From positions 1 through 5,124 of the forward strand of contig JAOTSL010000229.1 in assembly GCA_029864945.1 (NCBI GenBank): a DNA stretch of 5,124 nucleotides. The letters are read 5' to 3'. This DNA is from Gammaproteobacteria bacterium (GTDB lineage: Bacteria; Pseudomonadota; Gammaproteobacteria; S012-40). Each line of letters begins with the position of its first letter. Position 1 is the first letter of the stretch. The notes under the pieces were generated by a model, which made no database searches, was not told the DNA's origin, and saw only the letters and a program-made list of their open reading frames with translations. Shown here piece by piece: positions 1 through 5,124 of this stretch. The position numbers were made by a program, and so were the translations under genes.

Positions 1-135
1 CGATTATATAATTTAGTTTAACGTTTAGTACTGAAAACGATTATGAAACCGAATTACAAAAACTAACCGGTACCAGCCGTTGTGAAAAAAACACCACTGG
101 CGCCAACCTGAAATTAATTAACCAGCCTTGTTACC

Positions 136-139
136 GGAG
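136..139 (+). promoter_or_regulatory. Shine-Dalgarno GGAG that decides the pgi start
   Basis: GGAG(A) lies directly against an ATG at 141, which leaves almost no spacer. It is 7 bases before an in-frame GTG at 147, which is normal spacing. I therefore prefer GTG147 as the pgi start. The ATG would add only two residues (Met-Leu). The frame is open upstream to base 12 but has no ATG, GTG or TTG with a ribosome site. Confidence 0.6.
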
Positions 140-146
140 AATGCTT

Positions 147-1469
147 GTGAGCGATATATCGAGATTATCAATTGACAATAAAAATCTGTTTGACACCACC
201 ATTGGGGACGGTGGCGTTAGTGAAAAAGATATTGAGGCTTTATCACCAAAACTGGATTCATTGCGTAAAAGAATCAATGAATGGGCCGAATCTTCAAGCC
301 CGACCTTTTTAAACCTACCACTTAGTAGTGACGTGCAATCGATAAAGCGCCGGGGCCAACAAATTGTACGCGATTTTAATCGCACAATCGTATTTGGTAT
401 TGGCGGCTCATCACTGGGTGGAGAAATGCTGGTTCGCACACTAGGTGCCGCCTCCCCAAAAAACACCGTTTCATTTTATGACAACGTTGACCCCTCAACC
501 ATGATTGAGCTAGAAAATGTCAAATGGTCAGAAACATTACTGCTAGTTATTTCCAAGTCAGGAAATACAGCTGAAACACTGAGTCAATTTCTCACCACAT
601 TACCGGTCATGGAACATGAGCTCGGTTTCGATAAAGTCGCCGATCACACATTGATTATCACCGAAAACAAAGATGGCGCACTCTTTAAGCTCAGCCAGGA
701 ACTGAATATTGAGGTTATCGAACACCCGCCGGTTGGTGGCCGATTTTGCGTACTGTCCGTTGTCGGTTTATTGCCAGCCTATGTTGGCGGTGTAGACATA
801 GCAGGTGTCATGGAAGGCGCGAGATCCATGGTCGCTCGTTGTGCCGAACATGGCATGCTTGAAAATCCTGCATTTCATAATGGTGCCGCACAGTATTTGC
901 ATGCAAAACGTAATCGAACAATCAGCGTGGTCATGCCTTACGCCGACAACTTACGGTTTGTCGTAAACTGGTTTCGCCAGTTGTGGGCAGAAAGTTTAGG
1001 CAAGATTGACAAAGACGGCAATCATCAAGGACTAACCCCCACCGAAGCACACGGCGTAACTGATCAGCATTCTCAATTACAGCTTTTGCTTGAAGGCCCT
1101 GACGACAAACTGGTTACCTTTATAACTGATCCCGGCTTTCGCTTTCAGGGAAAGCGCGTACCGATGCGGTTTAAACACATACCAGCAATTACGCCGCTGG
1201 CAGGCCACACTATTGGCGAACTGTTTTTATCAGAACTAAAGGCCACGCGCACCACGTTAAGTCGTCGTGGCAGACCTAACCGTACTTTCGCCCTTTTAGG
1301 TAGAGATGCTTACGCTTTAGGTGAATTAATTATTTTACTAGAAATGGAAACAATTGTAGTCGCCGAACTTATGGGCGTTGATCCATTCGACCAGCCAGCC
1401 GTTGAAGAAAGTAAAGTGCTTACACGTGAGTATTTGAGTGAGCTACGCTCAGTTAATGAGTTTATTTAA
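147..1469 (+). CDS. pgi: Glucose-6-phosphate isomerase (short form)
   Basis: Cytoplasmic phosphoglucose isomerase, interconverting glucose 6-phosphate and fructose 6-phosphate in glycolysis and gluconeogenesis. Numbering from GTG147 (440 residues), the two SIS-fold sugar-phosphate signatures are visible: GIGGSSLG at 84-91 and SKSGNTAET at 136-144. The known catalytic set is all present: Arg199 in PVGGRF, Glu282 in LWAESLGK, His308 in TDQHSQ and Lys423 in VEESK near the C terminus. The protein is about 100 residues shorter than the E. coli enzyme (549) and matches the compact type seen in Bacillus and many other bacteria. It is not truncated, since both ends carry family motifs. The start could instead be ATG141, but the GGAG site favours GTG147. 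A perfect TATAAT lies at 7-12, but any -35 would be outside the window, so the promoter is unproven. A DUF302 gene follows after 32 bases and is probably in the same transcript. Confidence 0.97.
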   Translation: MSDISRLSIDNKNLFDTTIGDGGVSEKDIEALSPKLDSLRKRINEWAESSSPTFLNLPLSSDVQSIKRRGQQIVRDFNRTIVFGIGGSSLGGEMLVRTLGAASPKNTVSFYDNVDPSTMIELENVKWSETLLLVISKSGNTAETLSQFLTTLPVMEHELGFDKVADHTLIITENKDGALFKLSQELNIEVIEHPPVGGRFCVLSVVGLLPAYVGGVDIAGVMEGARSMVARCAEHGMLENPAFHNGAAQYLHAKRNRTISVVMPYADNLRFVVNWFRQLWAESLGKIDKDGNHQGLTPTEAHGVTDQHSQLQLLLEGPDDKLVTFITDPGFRFQGKRVPMRFKHIPAITPLAGHTIGELFLSELKATRTTLSRRGRPNRTFALLGRDAYALGELIILLEMETIVVAELMGVDPFDQPAVEESKVLTREYLSELRSVNEFI

Positions 1470-1501
1470 TTCTTTTAAACTTCTTCAACACGGGAAGAAT
1501 A

Positions 1502-1957
1502 ATGAAATCGATTTTTGCACTTAGCCTTTGCATCCTATTTTCAGCACCGCTTTTTGCGGTAGATGGTGTGATTACTGTAAAAAGTAAATTTAAAGTAGCT
1601 CACACCGTTGATCGACTTAAAGCCGTTGTCACAAAAAAAGGTATGAAGGTTATTGCAGATGTTGATCACGCAAAAGCGGCAAAGTCTATTGGTAAACGCA
1701 TACCACCCACAGAGCTAGTTATTTTTGGCAACCCCAAAATTGGCGCGCCAATGATGGAATGTGCACGCAGCATTGCCATTGATTTGCCGCAAAAGATGCT
1801 AATTTGGGAGGACAGAGCTGGGCAAGTATGGATGAGTTACAACGACCCGGCTTATATTGCTAATCGCCACAAACTAGATAAACATTGTCGAGGTGCACTT
1901 AAAAAAGTTGCCAGAACATTGGCCAACTTATCAAAAGCAGCTGGCGGGATGGAGTAA
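1502..1957 (+). CDS. Exported DUF302 domain protein
   Basis: A 151-residue protein with an N-terminal signal peptide: Lys2, then a hydrophobic stretch at 4-18, with likely cleavage after Ala19 (APLFA-VDG). It is therefore predicted to be periplasmic. The mature part is one DUF302 domain (about 33-125), recognised by LVIFGNPKIGAPMM at 72-85, IAIDLPQKMLIWED at 91-104 and VWMSYNDPAYIANRH at 109-123. The family's function is not established and I assign none. The mature protein has two cysteines (87 and 129), which could pair in the periplasm, but that is a guess. A Cys at position 10 is too early and lacks a lipobox context, so it is not read as a lipoprotein. The start ATG has a GGGAAG ribosome site at 1492-1497. 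The gene lies 32 bases after pgi with no visible promoter between them and ends just before a hairpin terminator. Confidence 0.88.
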   Translation: MKSIFALSLCILFSAPLFAVDGVITVKSKFKVAHTVDRLKAVVTKKGMKVIADVDHAKAAKSIGKRIPPTELVIFGNPKIGAPMMECARSIAIDLPQKMLIWEDRAGQVWMSYNDPAYIANRHKLDKHCRGALKKVARTLANLSKAAGGME

Positions 1958-1978
1958 TAGTTTCAAGGTCCTGAAAGC

Positions 1979-2014
1979 AAACTGACAGTAATATTTAATT
2001 ATTACTGTCAGTTT
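1979..2014. terminator. Probable bidirectional hairpin terminator
   Basis: A perfect 15-bp inverted repeat (arms 1979-1993 and 2000-2014, core ACTGACAGTAAT) surrounds a 6-base loop. It lies between the stop of the rightward DUF302 gene (1957) and the stop of the leftward gene (2045). The arms begin AAA and end TTT, so each strand has a short T run at the 3' edge of the stem. On the plus strand more T/A-rich sequence with TTTTT follows by about 2027. The stem is AT-rich and the T tracts are short, so it may be leaky, but its place between convergent genes fits a shared terminator. Confidence 0.75.
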
Positions 2015-2044
2015 ATATATGAATTTTTAGCTGGAGCGTTAGAT

Positions 2045-2590
2045 TTAAAACAATTCAGTATTATCGCTCTTCTGTTTTTTCTGCGCGTCTGACGCAAGAC
2101 GCACCGCCTCCTGAATACTATCACCCTGCATAAGCGCCTTAAACAAAACACGATCCTCTTCCATGTTATAACTTTGTTCAATATCCTTTTTCAACGATTT
2201 CCACTTATCAGAAGAATTAAGAGCTTCCGGCTTTTCGGTCATTACCATCAACTTTTTAATGTTGCCAGAAGTATGATTCAAACGCTGCGTCATCTTGTCA
2301 TAAAACTGAAAACCAACAGTGCCTTCCTGCACCTTATCAAGATAGGTATTACACTTATCAAGAATTTGCTGCTTTACCTGAGCATCTTCACCACCACCGG
2401 AAAGCTTATCTGCAGCCAATTGAATTTCATGCACATCACCCACCATTTTCATAAAGGTTTTGGTTAAAGCCTGAACAACCCCACTCGCCTCCCGAACTGA
2501 CATGTTTATTTCACCTGACGTCAGGTTTAGAAATTGACCTAATTCTTCATTTAACGCCTGTGATTCTGCTTGTGCCTGGTTAGATTTCAT
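2045..2590 (-). CDS. Helical CheZ-like protein under a FliA promoter; candidate chemotaxis/motility accessory protein
   Basis: A 181-residue soluble protein with no signal peptide or membrane segment, rich in charged residues and Gln and predicted to be almost wholly alpha-helical. Helical segments lie at about 5-62, 68-120 and 126-172, with a Gly-rich turn at 65-67. The helix around 89-115 contains FQFYDKMTQRL, placing Asp98 and Gln102 four residues apart. CheZ, which dephosphorylates CheY-P, uses an Asp and Gln with exactly this spacing (Asp143 and Gln147 in E. coli). Length is close to CheZ (about 214), but the rest does not look like a plain orthologue. Similar F-Q-x-x-D-x-x-x-Q helices also occur in chemoreceptor-like proteins, so phosphatase activity is inference. 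The start ATG has AGGG (2601-2598) at 7 bases. A sigma-28 type promoter lies about 40 bases upstream, tying the gene to the flagellar regulon. No chemotaxis genes adjoin it, so it is an orphan. The C terminus ends NTELF. Confidence 0.85.
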   Translation of the reverse strand: MKSNQAQAESQALNEELGQFLNLTSGEINMSVREASGVVQALTKTFMKMVGDVHEIQLAADKLSGGGEDAQVKQQILDKCNTYLDKVQEGTVGFQFYDKMTQRLNHTSGNIKKLMVMTEKPEALNSSDKWKSLKKDIEQSYNMEEDRVLFKALMQGDSIQEAVRLASDAQKKQKSDNTELF

Positions 2591-2631
2591 ACTTTTACCC
2601 TGTATTTAAAAAATCCCTCAACGTATGGAGT

Positions 2632-2658
2632 TTATCGTTTGTGGATCTTTAAACTTTA
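2632..2658 (-). promoter_or_regulatory. FliA (sigma-28) flagellar class promoter
   Basis: On the minus strand the sequence reads TAAAGTTT (2658-2651), an 11-base spacer (2650-2640), then AACGATAA (2639-2632). The FliA consensus is TAAAGTTT-N11-GCCGATAA, so the -35 matches 8 of 8, the -10 matches 6 of 8 including the core CGATAA, and the spacing is exact. It points at the helical gene starting at 2590. Transcription would begin near 2625 and leave a leader of about 35 bases containing the AGGG ribosome site. Confidence 0.82.
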
Positions 2659-2802
2659 GGCAAGACCAGCTTAATTATTTGTTAATTTGAATGTATTTTC
2701 CTTGTTGCTTTAGTTGAGTTTTTGCCAAGCTCAATTACCTCTTTCACTTCTTTTTGAACACCCCAGCCATTTAAATTCCAAAGCCAGCCCCTTTTCAACA
2801 AC

Positions 2803-2816
2803 TTGATCAAAATCAA
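2803..2816. promoter_or_regulatory. Sequence matching the FNR/Anr box
   Basis: TTGAT-CAAA-ATCAA is a perfect match to the FNR/Anr dyad TTGAT-N4-ATCAA. No gene start is placed to use it: the rightward side runs into the palindromic elements and the leftward side has only the FliA promoter, about 145 bases away. The same bases also encode F-D-F-D-Q in the reconstructed interrupted ORF, so a chance match is quite possible. Confidence 0.25.
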
Positions 2817-2827
2817 AACTATCCAAA

Positions 2828-2832
2828 TTTAA
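2828..2832. repeat. Left TTTAA target-site duplication of the outer element
   Basis: TTTAA immediately before CCTAG. The same five bases follow the right end CTAGG at 3096-3100 in the same orientation. TTTAA is not self-complementary, so a direct repeat here is better explained by target duplication than by extension of the palindrome. Confidence 0.65.
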
Positions 2833-3095
2833 CCTAGGAGCCTGTCGGACTTATCACTGTTTGGCTGTAAACTCATGGATACCGATCAGAATTCCCTATC
2901 ATGTTCGTTAAATAGAGCCACTATTCGCCTCACATGATAAGAAATTCTGATTCGGCCCCATGAGTTTTCGCTTCAAACGGTCAAGTCCGACAGCCTCCTA
3001 GAATCCGCAGTTAGATTCGACTTTATAGCGTAAGACATTCACTAGGTGCATCAAGAGCTTGCGCTAGAAATCGCGATCCAACTGCGGAATCTAGG
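2833..3095. mobile_element. Palindromic MITE-like element (99 bp) split by a second insertion
   Basis: The left terminus CCTAG (2833-2837) continues after the inner insertion as AATCCGCAGTT (3002-3012). The right terminus is AACTGCGGAATCTAGG (3080-3095). The 16-base ends are inverted repeats with one mismatch, and weaker complementarity continues inward (for example TAGCG at 3026-3030 against CGCTA at 3062-3066), so the whole 99 bp could fold as one hairpin. TTTAA direct repeats flank it. It codes for nothing of its own. It is therefore a non-autonomous element moved by a transposase encoded elsewhere. Ends beginning CC and a 4-5 base AT-rich duplication recall the IS1380 family, but that assignment is from general knowledge and unproven. 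It disrupts a small ORF and lends it a false C terminus. Confidence 0.75.
2838..2997. mobile_element. Second palindromic MITE-like element (160 bp) nested in the first
   Basis: Ends GAGCCTGTCGGACTT (2838-2852) and AAGTCCGACAGCCTC (2983-2997) are 15-bp inverted repeats with one mismatch. The interior is also palindromic: AAACTCATGG at 2869-2878 against CCATGAGTTT at 2958-2967, ATCAGAATT against AATTCTGAT, ATCATG against CATGAT, and AATAG/CTATT around a 5-base centre AGCCA (2916-2920). By eye about three in four bases pair, with one indel between arms. CTAG flanks both sides (2834-2837 and 2998-3001) and is part of the outer element's left terminus, so this element arrived second and duplicated CTAG. 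It has no coding capacity. A CTAG target fits IS5-type (YTAR) or some IS1182-type elements. The parent IS is unknown. Confidence 0.75.
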
Positions 3096-3100
3096 TTTAA
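3096..3100. repeat. Right TTTAA target-site duplication of the outer element
   Basis: TTTAA directly after the right terminus CTAGG, identical to and in the same orientation as the copy at 2828-2832. Collapsing the two copies restores an open minus-strand frame across the site. Confidence 0.65.
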
Positions 3101-3289
3101 GGTTGAATATGAAGGGTTGTAAAGCAGCTCCTCCCGTACAGTTGTGCTTTTAGCCCCTACCAGCTCAGCCGTTAATTCAGTTTTATTAATGGACGCATTA
3201 TTTCTACCAGTATGACCCGACATAACTAAATGCCTCACCAGGAAGGATCTTTTTTATTTATTAAATGCGATATTTTAAAAGAAAATAAC

Positions 3290-4804
3290 TTAACGACTCG
3301 AAATACGATCAAACCGTCGATAATTAACCGCTTCTGCGATATGTTTTATCGTTACATTATCTTGCTCTTCGATGTCGGCGATCGTACGGGCCACTTTAAG
3401 TATTCGATGATACGCCCGGTTAGAAAGTTTGAGTTTTTCAATTGTCTGGTTTAAGAATTGTTGAGATGAGTCATCCAGCTTGCAGTATTTCTCTATTTCT
3501 TTCACTTCCAATTGCGCATTACAATGACCGTTACGAGCAGATTGCCTGTCTCGTGCAGCTTGTACACGCTGCCTTATTTGCAAGCTGCTTTCTGTATTTG
3601 GATCTTTGTCTGACAGCTGGTTAACATTCTCCAGCCTTGGTACGTCGATGTGCATGTCTATGCGATCCATTAACGGGCCGGATATTTTATTTTTATATCG
3701 CATGACCTGTTCTTCGGTACAACGACATTGGCCGTTTTTATCACCGTGATACCCACAAGGACATGGATTCATTGCCGCTATCAGTTGAAATCGAGCAGGA
3801 TACTCAGCTTGGCGTGCTGCGCGGGAAATAATGATTCGACCGGATTCCATTGGCTCACGTAATACTTCAAGCACGTGTCGGCCAAACTCGGGTAATTCAT
3901 CCAGAAACAACACGCCGTTATGAGCCAGAGATATTTCACCCGGTTTTGGGTTACCCCCACCACCAACCAGCGCAACTGCTGATGCCGTGTGGTGAGGTGC
4001 TCTAAACGCCCGTTTTCGCCAGTTTTCCGGCTCAAACCCTTGTGTGCTAATTGACTGCACCGCGGCGGCTTCTGCCGATTCAGACTCTGTCATCTCCGGC
4101 AAAATACCGGGTAATCTACAGGCCAGCATTGTTTTACCCGTACCCGGCGAACCTATCATTATAATGCTATGACCACCAGCGGCGGCTATTTCCATTGCCC
4201 GCTTGGCTTGATACTGCCCTTTAACATCCAGCATGTCTGGATGATTTTCCTGCCCAGAATCACTCACCTGCGGCTGATAAAAATTCAGCTGCTTCTGCCC
4301 CGTGAGATGCAAGCAAACAGTAAGCAAACTATCCGCTGCAACTATCTCATCTTTACAAACAAGCGAAGCTTCACCGGCATTACCTGTAGGTAAGATTAAT
4401 TTTCGCCCGGCTTTTTGGGTTTGTAAGGCAACAGGTAAAACTCCACTCACTTCGCGCAACATACCACTAAGTGCTAGCTCGCCAAGCATTTCGAATTCTT
4501 CGGTGTTATTACTTTGAATTTGACCGGAAGCTAATAAGATACCGACTGCAATCGGCAGATCAAAGCGGCCGCCTTCTTTCGGCAAATCGGCTGGCGCAAG
4601 ATTAATGATGATGCGTTTTGCGGGAAATTCAAAATTTGAATTAATAATTGCACCGCGAACCCGGTCTTTGCTTTCTTTTACCGACGCCTCGGGCAAACCA
4701 ACAATAGAAAGCCCAGGCAAACCGTTAGAAACATGCACTTCAATAGTAACTAATGGCGCACTAACGCCAACACCTGCCCGGCTATATACAACGGCAAGGG
4801 ACAT
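3290..4804 (-). CDS. comM: YifB/ComM family AAA+ ATPase, Mg-chelatase-like branch migration helicase
   Basis: A full-length 504-residue member of the YifB/ComM family. In Vibrio cholerae ComM is a hexameric helicase that drives branch migration when transforming DNA is integrated, and homologues are widespread in non-competent bacteria too. Residues 1-170 form the N-terminal Lon-protease-like (S5-fold) ChlI domain with GLPGLSIVGLPEASVKES at 28-45 and the NLAPADLPKEGGRFDLPIA stretch at 68-86. The AAA+ core has Walker A GSPGTGKT at 218-225, LPGILPEM at 231-238, Walker B VLFLDE at 298-303 and SGPLMDRID at 375-383. The family Cys motif is intact: Cys348, Cys350, Cys360 and Cys362 in MNPCPCG...CRC, a likely metal-binding loop. 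The C-terminal Mg-chelatase domain is at about 408-500. The start ATG abuts the ubiK stop codon with no clean Shine-Dalgarno, which suggests translational coupling. No GC-rich hairpin follows the stop, so the transcript may run on toward 3220. The gene is also called yifB. Confidence 0.95.
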   Translation of the reverse strand: MSLAVVYSRAGVGVSAPLVTIEVHVSNGLPGLSIVGLPEASVKESKDRVRGAIINSNFEFPAKRIIINLAPADLPKEGGRFDLPIAVGILLASGQIQSNNTEEFEMLGELALSGMLREVSGVLPVALQTQKAGRKLILPTGNAGEASLVCKDEIVAADSLLTVCLHLTGQKQLNFYQPQVSDSGQENHPDMLDVKGQYQAKRAMEIAAAGGHSIIMIGSPGTGKTMLACRLPGILPEMTESESAEAAAVQSISTQGFEPENWRKRAFRAPHHTASAVALVGGGGNPKPGEISLAHNGVLFLDELPEFGRHVLEVLREPMESGRIIISRAARQAEYPARFQLIAAMNPCPCGYHGDKNGQCRCTEEQVMRYKNKISGPLMDRIDMHIDVPRLENVNQLSDKDPNTESSLQIRQRVQAARDRQSARNGHCNAQLEVKEIEKYCKLDDSSQQFLNQTIEKLKLSNRAYHRILKVARTIADIEEQDNVTIKHIAEAVNYRRFDRISSR

Positions 4805-5086
4805 TTATTGCTGCTTTTCTTTTTGCTGTTGCTCTTGAGTCTGTGTCATCAAAGATTCCAGTTCTGCCAATTGCTTTTCCATCGCGTCCACTTTTGCGCG
4901 AGTACGACTCAATACACTGGTTTGCACATCAAATTCTTCACGTGATACGAGATCCATTTTTGAAAATGCATTTTGTAAAACCGTTTTAAAGTTTTTCTCA
5001 ATATCCTGCTGAACTGCCTGAAGACTGCTTGGCAGTACCGAGCTTAATTTTTGAGCTACTTCATCTAACATTTTAGGATCAAACAT
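4805..5086 (-). CDS. ubiK: Ubiquinone biosynthesis accessory factor UbiK (BMFP domain)
   Basis: A 93-residue protein of the YqiC/BMFP family, close to the E. coli length of 96. UbiK binds UbiJ and lipids and helps aerobic ubiquinone assembly in the soluble Ubi complex. It begins MFDPKMLDEVAQKL, a typical family N terminus, followed by an amphipathic helix to about residue 42. Then comes the conserved FSKMDLVSREEFDVQ (41-55) and a coiled-coil segment at about 55-80 (LSRTRAKVDAMEKQLAELE). The tail is a Gln/Lys-rich low-complexity run (82-93). I chose ATG5086 because GGAGAG (5095-5090) sits just upstream and the family starts there. The longer frame would need a TTG at 5119. The TAA stop (4807-4805) touches the yifB ATG, so the two are one operon. 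Only 38 bases upstream are visible, so its promoter and any glnK/amtB neighbours cannot be seen. Confidence 0.93.
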   Translation of the reverse strand: MFDPKMLDEVAQKLSSVLPSSLQAVQQDIEKNFKTVLQNAFSKMDLVSREEFDVQTSVLSRTRAKVDAMEKQLAELESLMTQTQEQQQKEKQQ

Positions 5087-5089
5087 TTT

Positions 5090-5095
5090 CTCTCC
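5090..5095 (-). promoter_or_regulatory. Shine-Dalgarno GGAGAG deciding the ubiK start
   Basis: GGAGAG on the minus strand lies 3 bases before ATG5086 (5 bases measured from GGAG). It lies inside the 11-codon extension back to TTG5119 and so argues against that longer start. Confidence 0.7.
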
Positions 5096-5124
5096 ATGAT
5101 TTTTGCAGTTATTTAGCAACTGAT

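Larger units (their letters stand above)
2731..3223 (-). pseudogene. Small ORF interrupted by the nested palindromic elements (reconstructed)
   Basis: Minus-strand reading from ATG3223 (TGAGG ribosome site at 3237-3233, spacer 9) gives about 41 residues, beginning MSGHTGRNNASINKTEL, up to the element at 3095. As it stands the frame runs on into the element and stops at 3023, so the last residues are element-encoded. If the element (2833-3095) and one TTTAA copy are removed, the frame continues without shift through ...YSTLNLDSFDFDQVVEKG... to TGA at 2733-2731. The restored protein has about 74 residues. It matches no family I recognise. Its start lies 66 bases after the yifB stop, so it could have been at the end of the ubiK-yifB transcript. 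An alternative GTG start at 3238 lacks a ribosome site. The restored frame could be chance, as only about 28 codons are added beyond the element, so this is a plausible reconstruction and not a certain gene. Confidence 0.45.

Noticed and set aside
7..12. Perfect TATAAT as a pgi -10 box
   Set aside because: The matching -35 would lie outside the window and the region is AT-rich, so it cannot be supported as a promoter.
67..137. CCGGTA (67-72) and TACCGG (132-137) inverted repeat and repeated ACCAGCC near the pgi ribosome site, considered as a leader control element
   Set aside because: Only six pairs with a loop of nearly 60 bases, and no supporting inner structure. Too weak to call a riboswitch or attenuator.
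131..466. 111-residue minus-strand frame
   Set aside because: Opposite the N-terminal part of pgi, with no supporting motif.
2174..2467. 97-residue plus-strand open frame
   Set aside because: It lies wholly opposite the helical CheZ-like gene, lacks a ribosome site and has no recognisable family features; it is a shadow frame.
2714..2735. Weak TTGAG/CTCAA hairpin as a terminator of the interrupted ORF
   Set aside because: Only five pairs, no GC-rich stem and no consistent T tract after it.
3781..4035. 84-residue minus-strand frame and several plus-strand frames (3230-4838)
   Set aside because: All overlap the strongly supported yifB/comM gene in other frames and resemble no known protein.

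Overview
The window looks like chromosomal DNA of moderate-to-low GC from a gammaproteobacterium. Two things suggest this: the ubiK (YqiC/BMFP family) and yifB/comM pair, an arrangement typical of gamma- and betaproteobacteria, and a very good FliA (sigma-28) flagellar promoter. The genus cannot be fixed from the sequence alone.

Layout. Rightward at the left end are pgi (a short-form glucose-6-phosphate isomerase of about 440 residues) and, 32 bases downstream, a small exported DUF302 protein. The two are probably co-transcribed. A 15-bp perfect hairpin at 1979-2014 closes this unit and also serves the convergent gene. Leftward at 2590-2045 is a 181-residue all-helical soluble protein carrying a D-x-x-x-Q motif like the catalytic pair of CheZ. 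Its own promoter (2658-2632) matches the FliA consensus at the ideal 11-base spacing. Leftward at the right end are ubiK and yifB/comM, with the ubiK stop codon directly against the yifB start codon.

The stretch 2660-3289 has no intact gene. It holds two small palindromic non-autonomous elements, one inside the other. A 99-bp element with 16-bp terminal inverted repeats is flanked by TTTAA direct repeats. A 160-bp element flanked by CTAG duplications has inserted into its left end. Removing the nested insertion and one TTTAA copy joins two reading-frame pieces in the same frame. This predicts an ancestral ORF of about 74 residues downstream of yifB that the insertion destroyed.

The genes do not form one pathway. 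They cover central carbon metabolism (pgi), ubiquinone assembly (ubiK), DNA branch migration in transformation (comM), and a probable motility or chemotaxis accessory protein. The observations most worth following are the FliA-driven CheZ-like orphan and the nested element that interrupts a gene.
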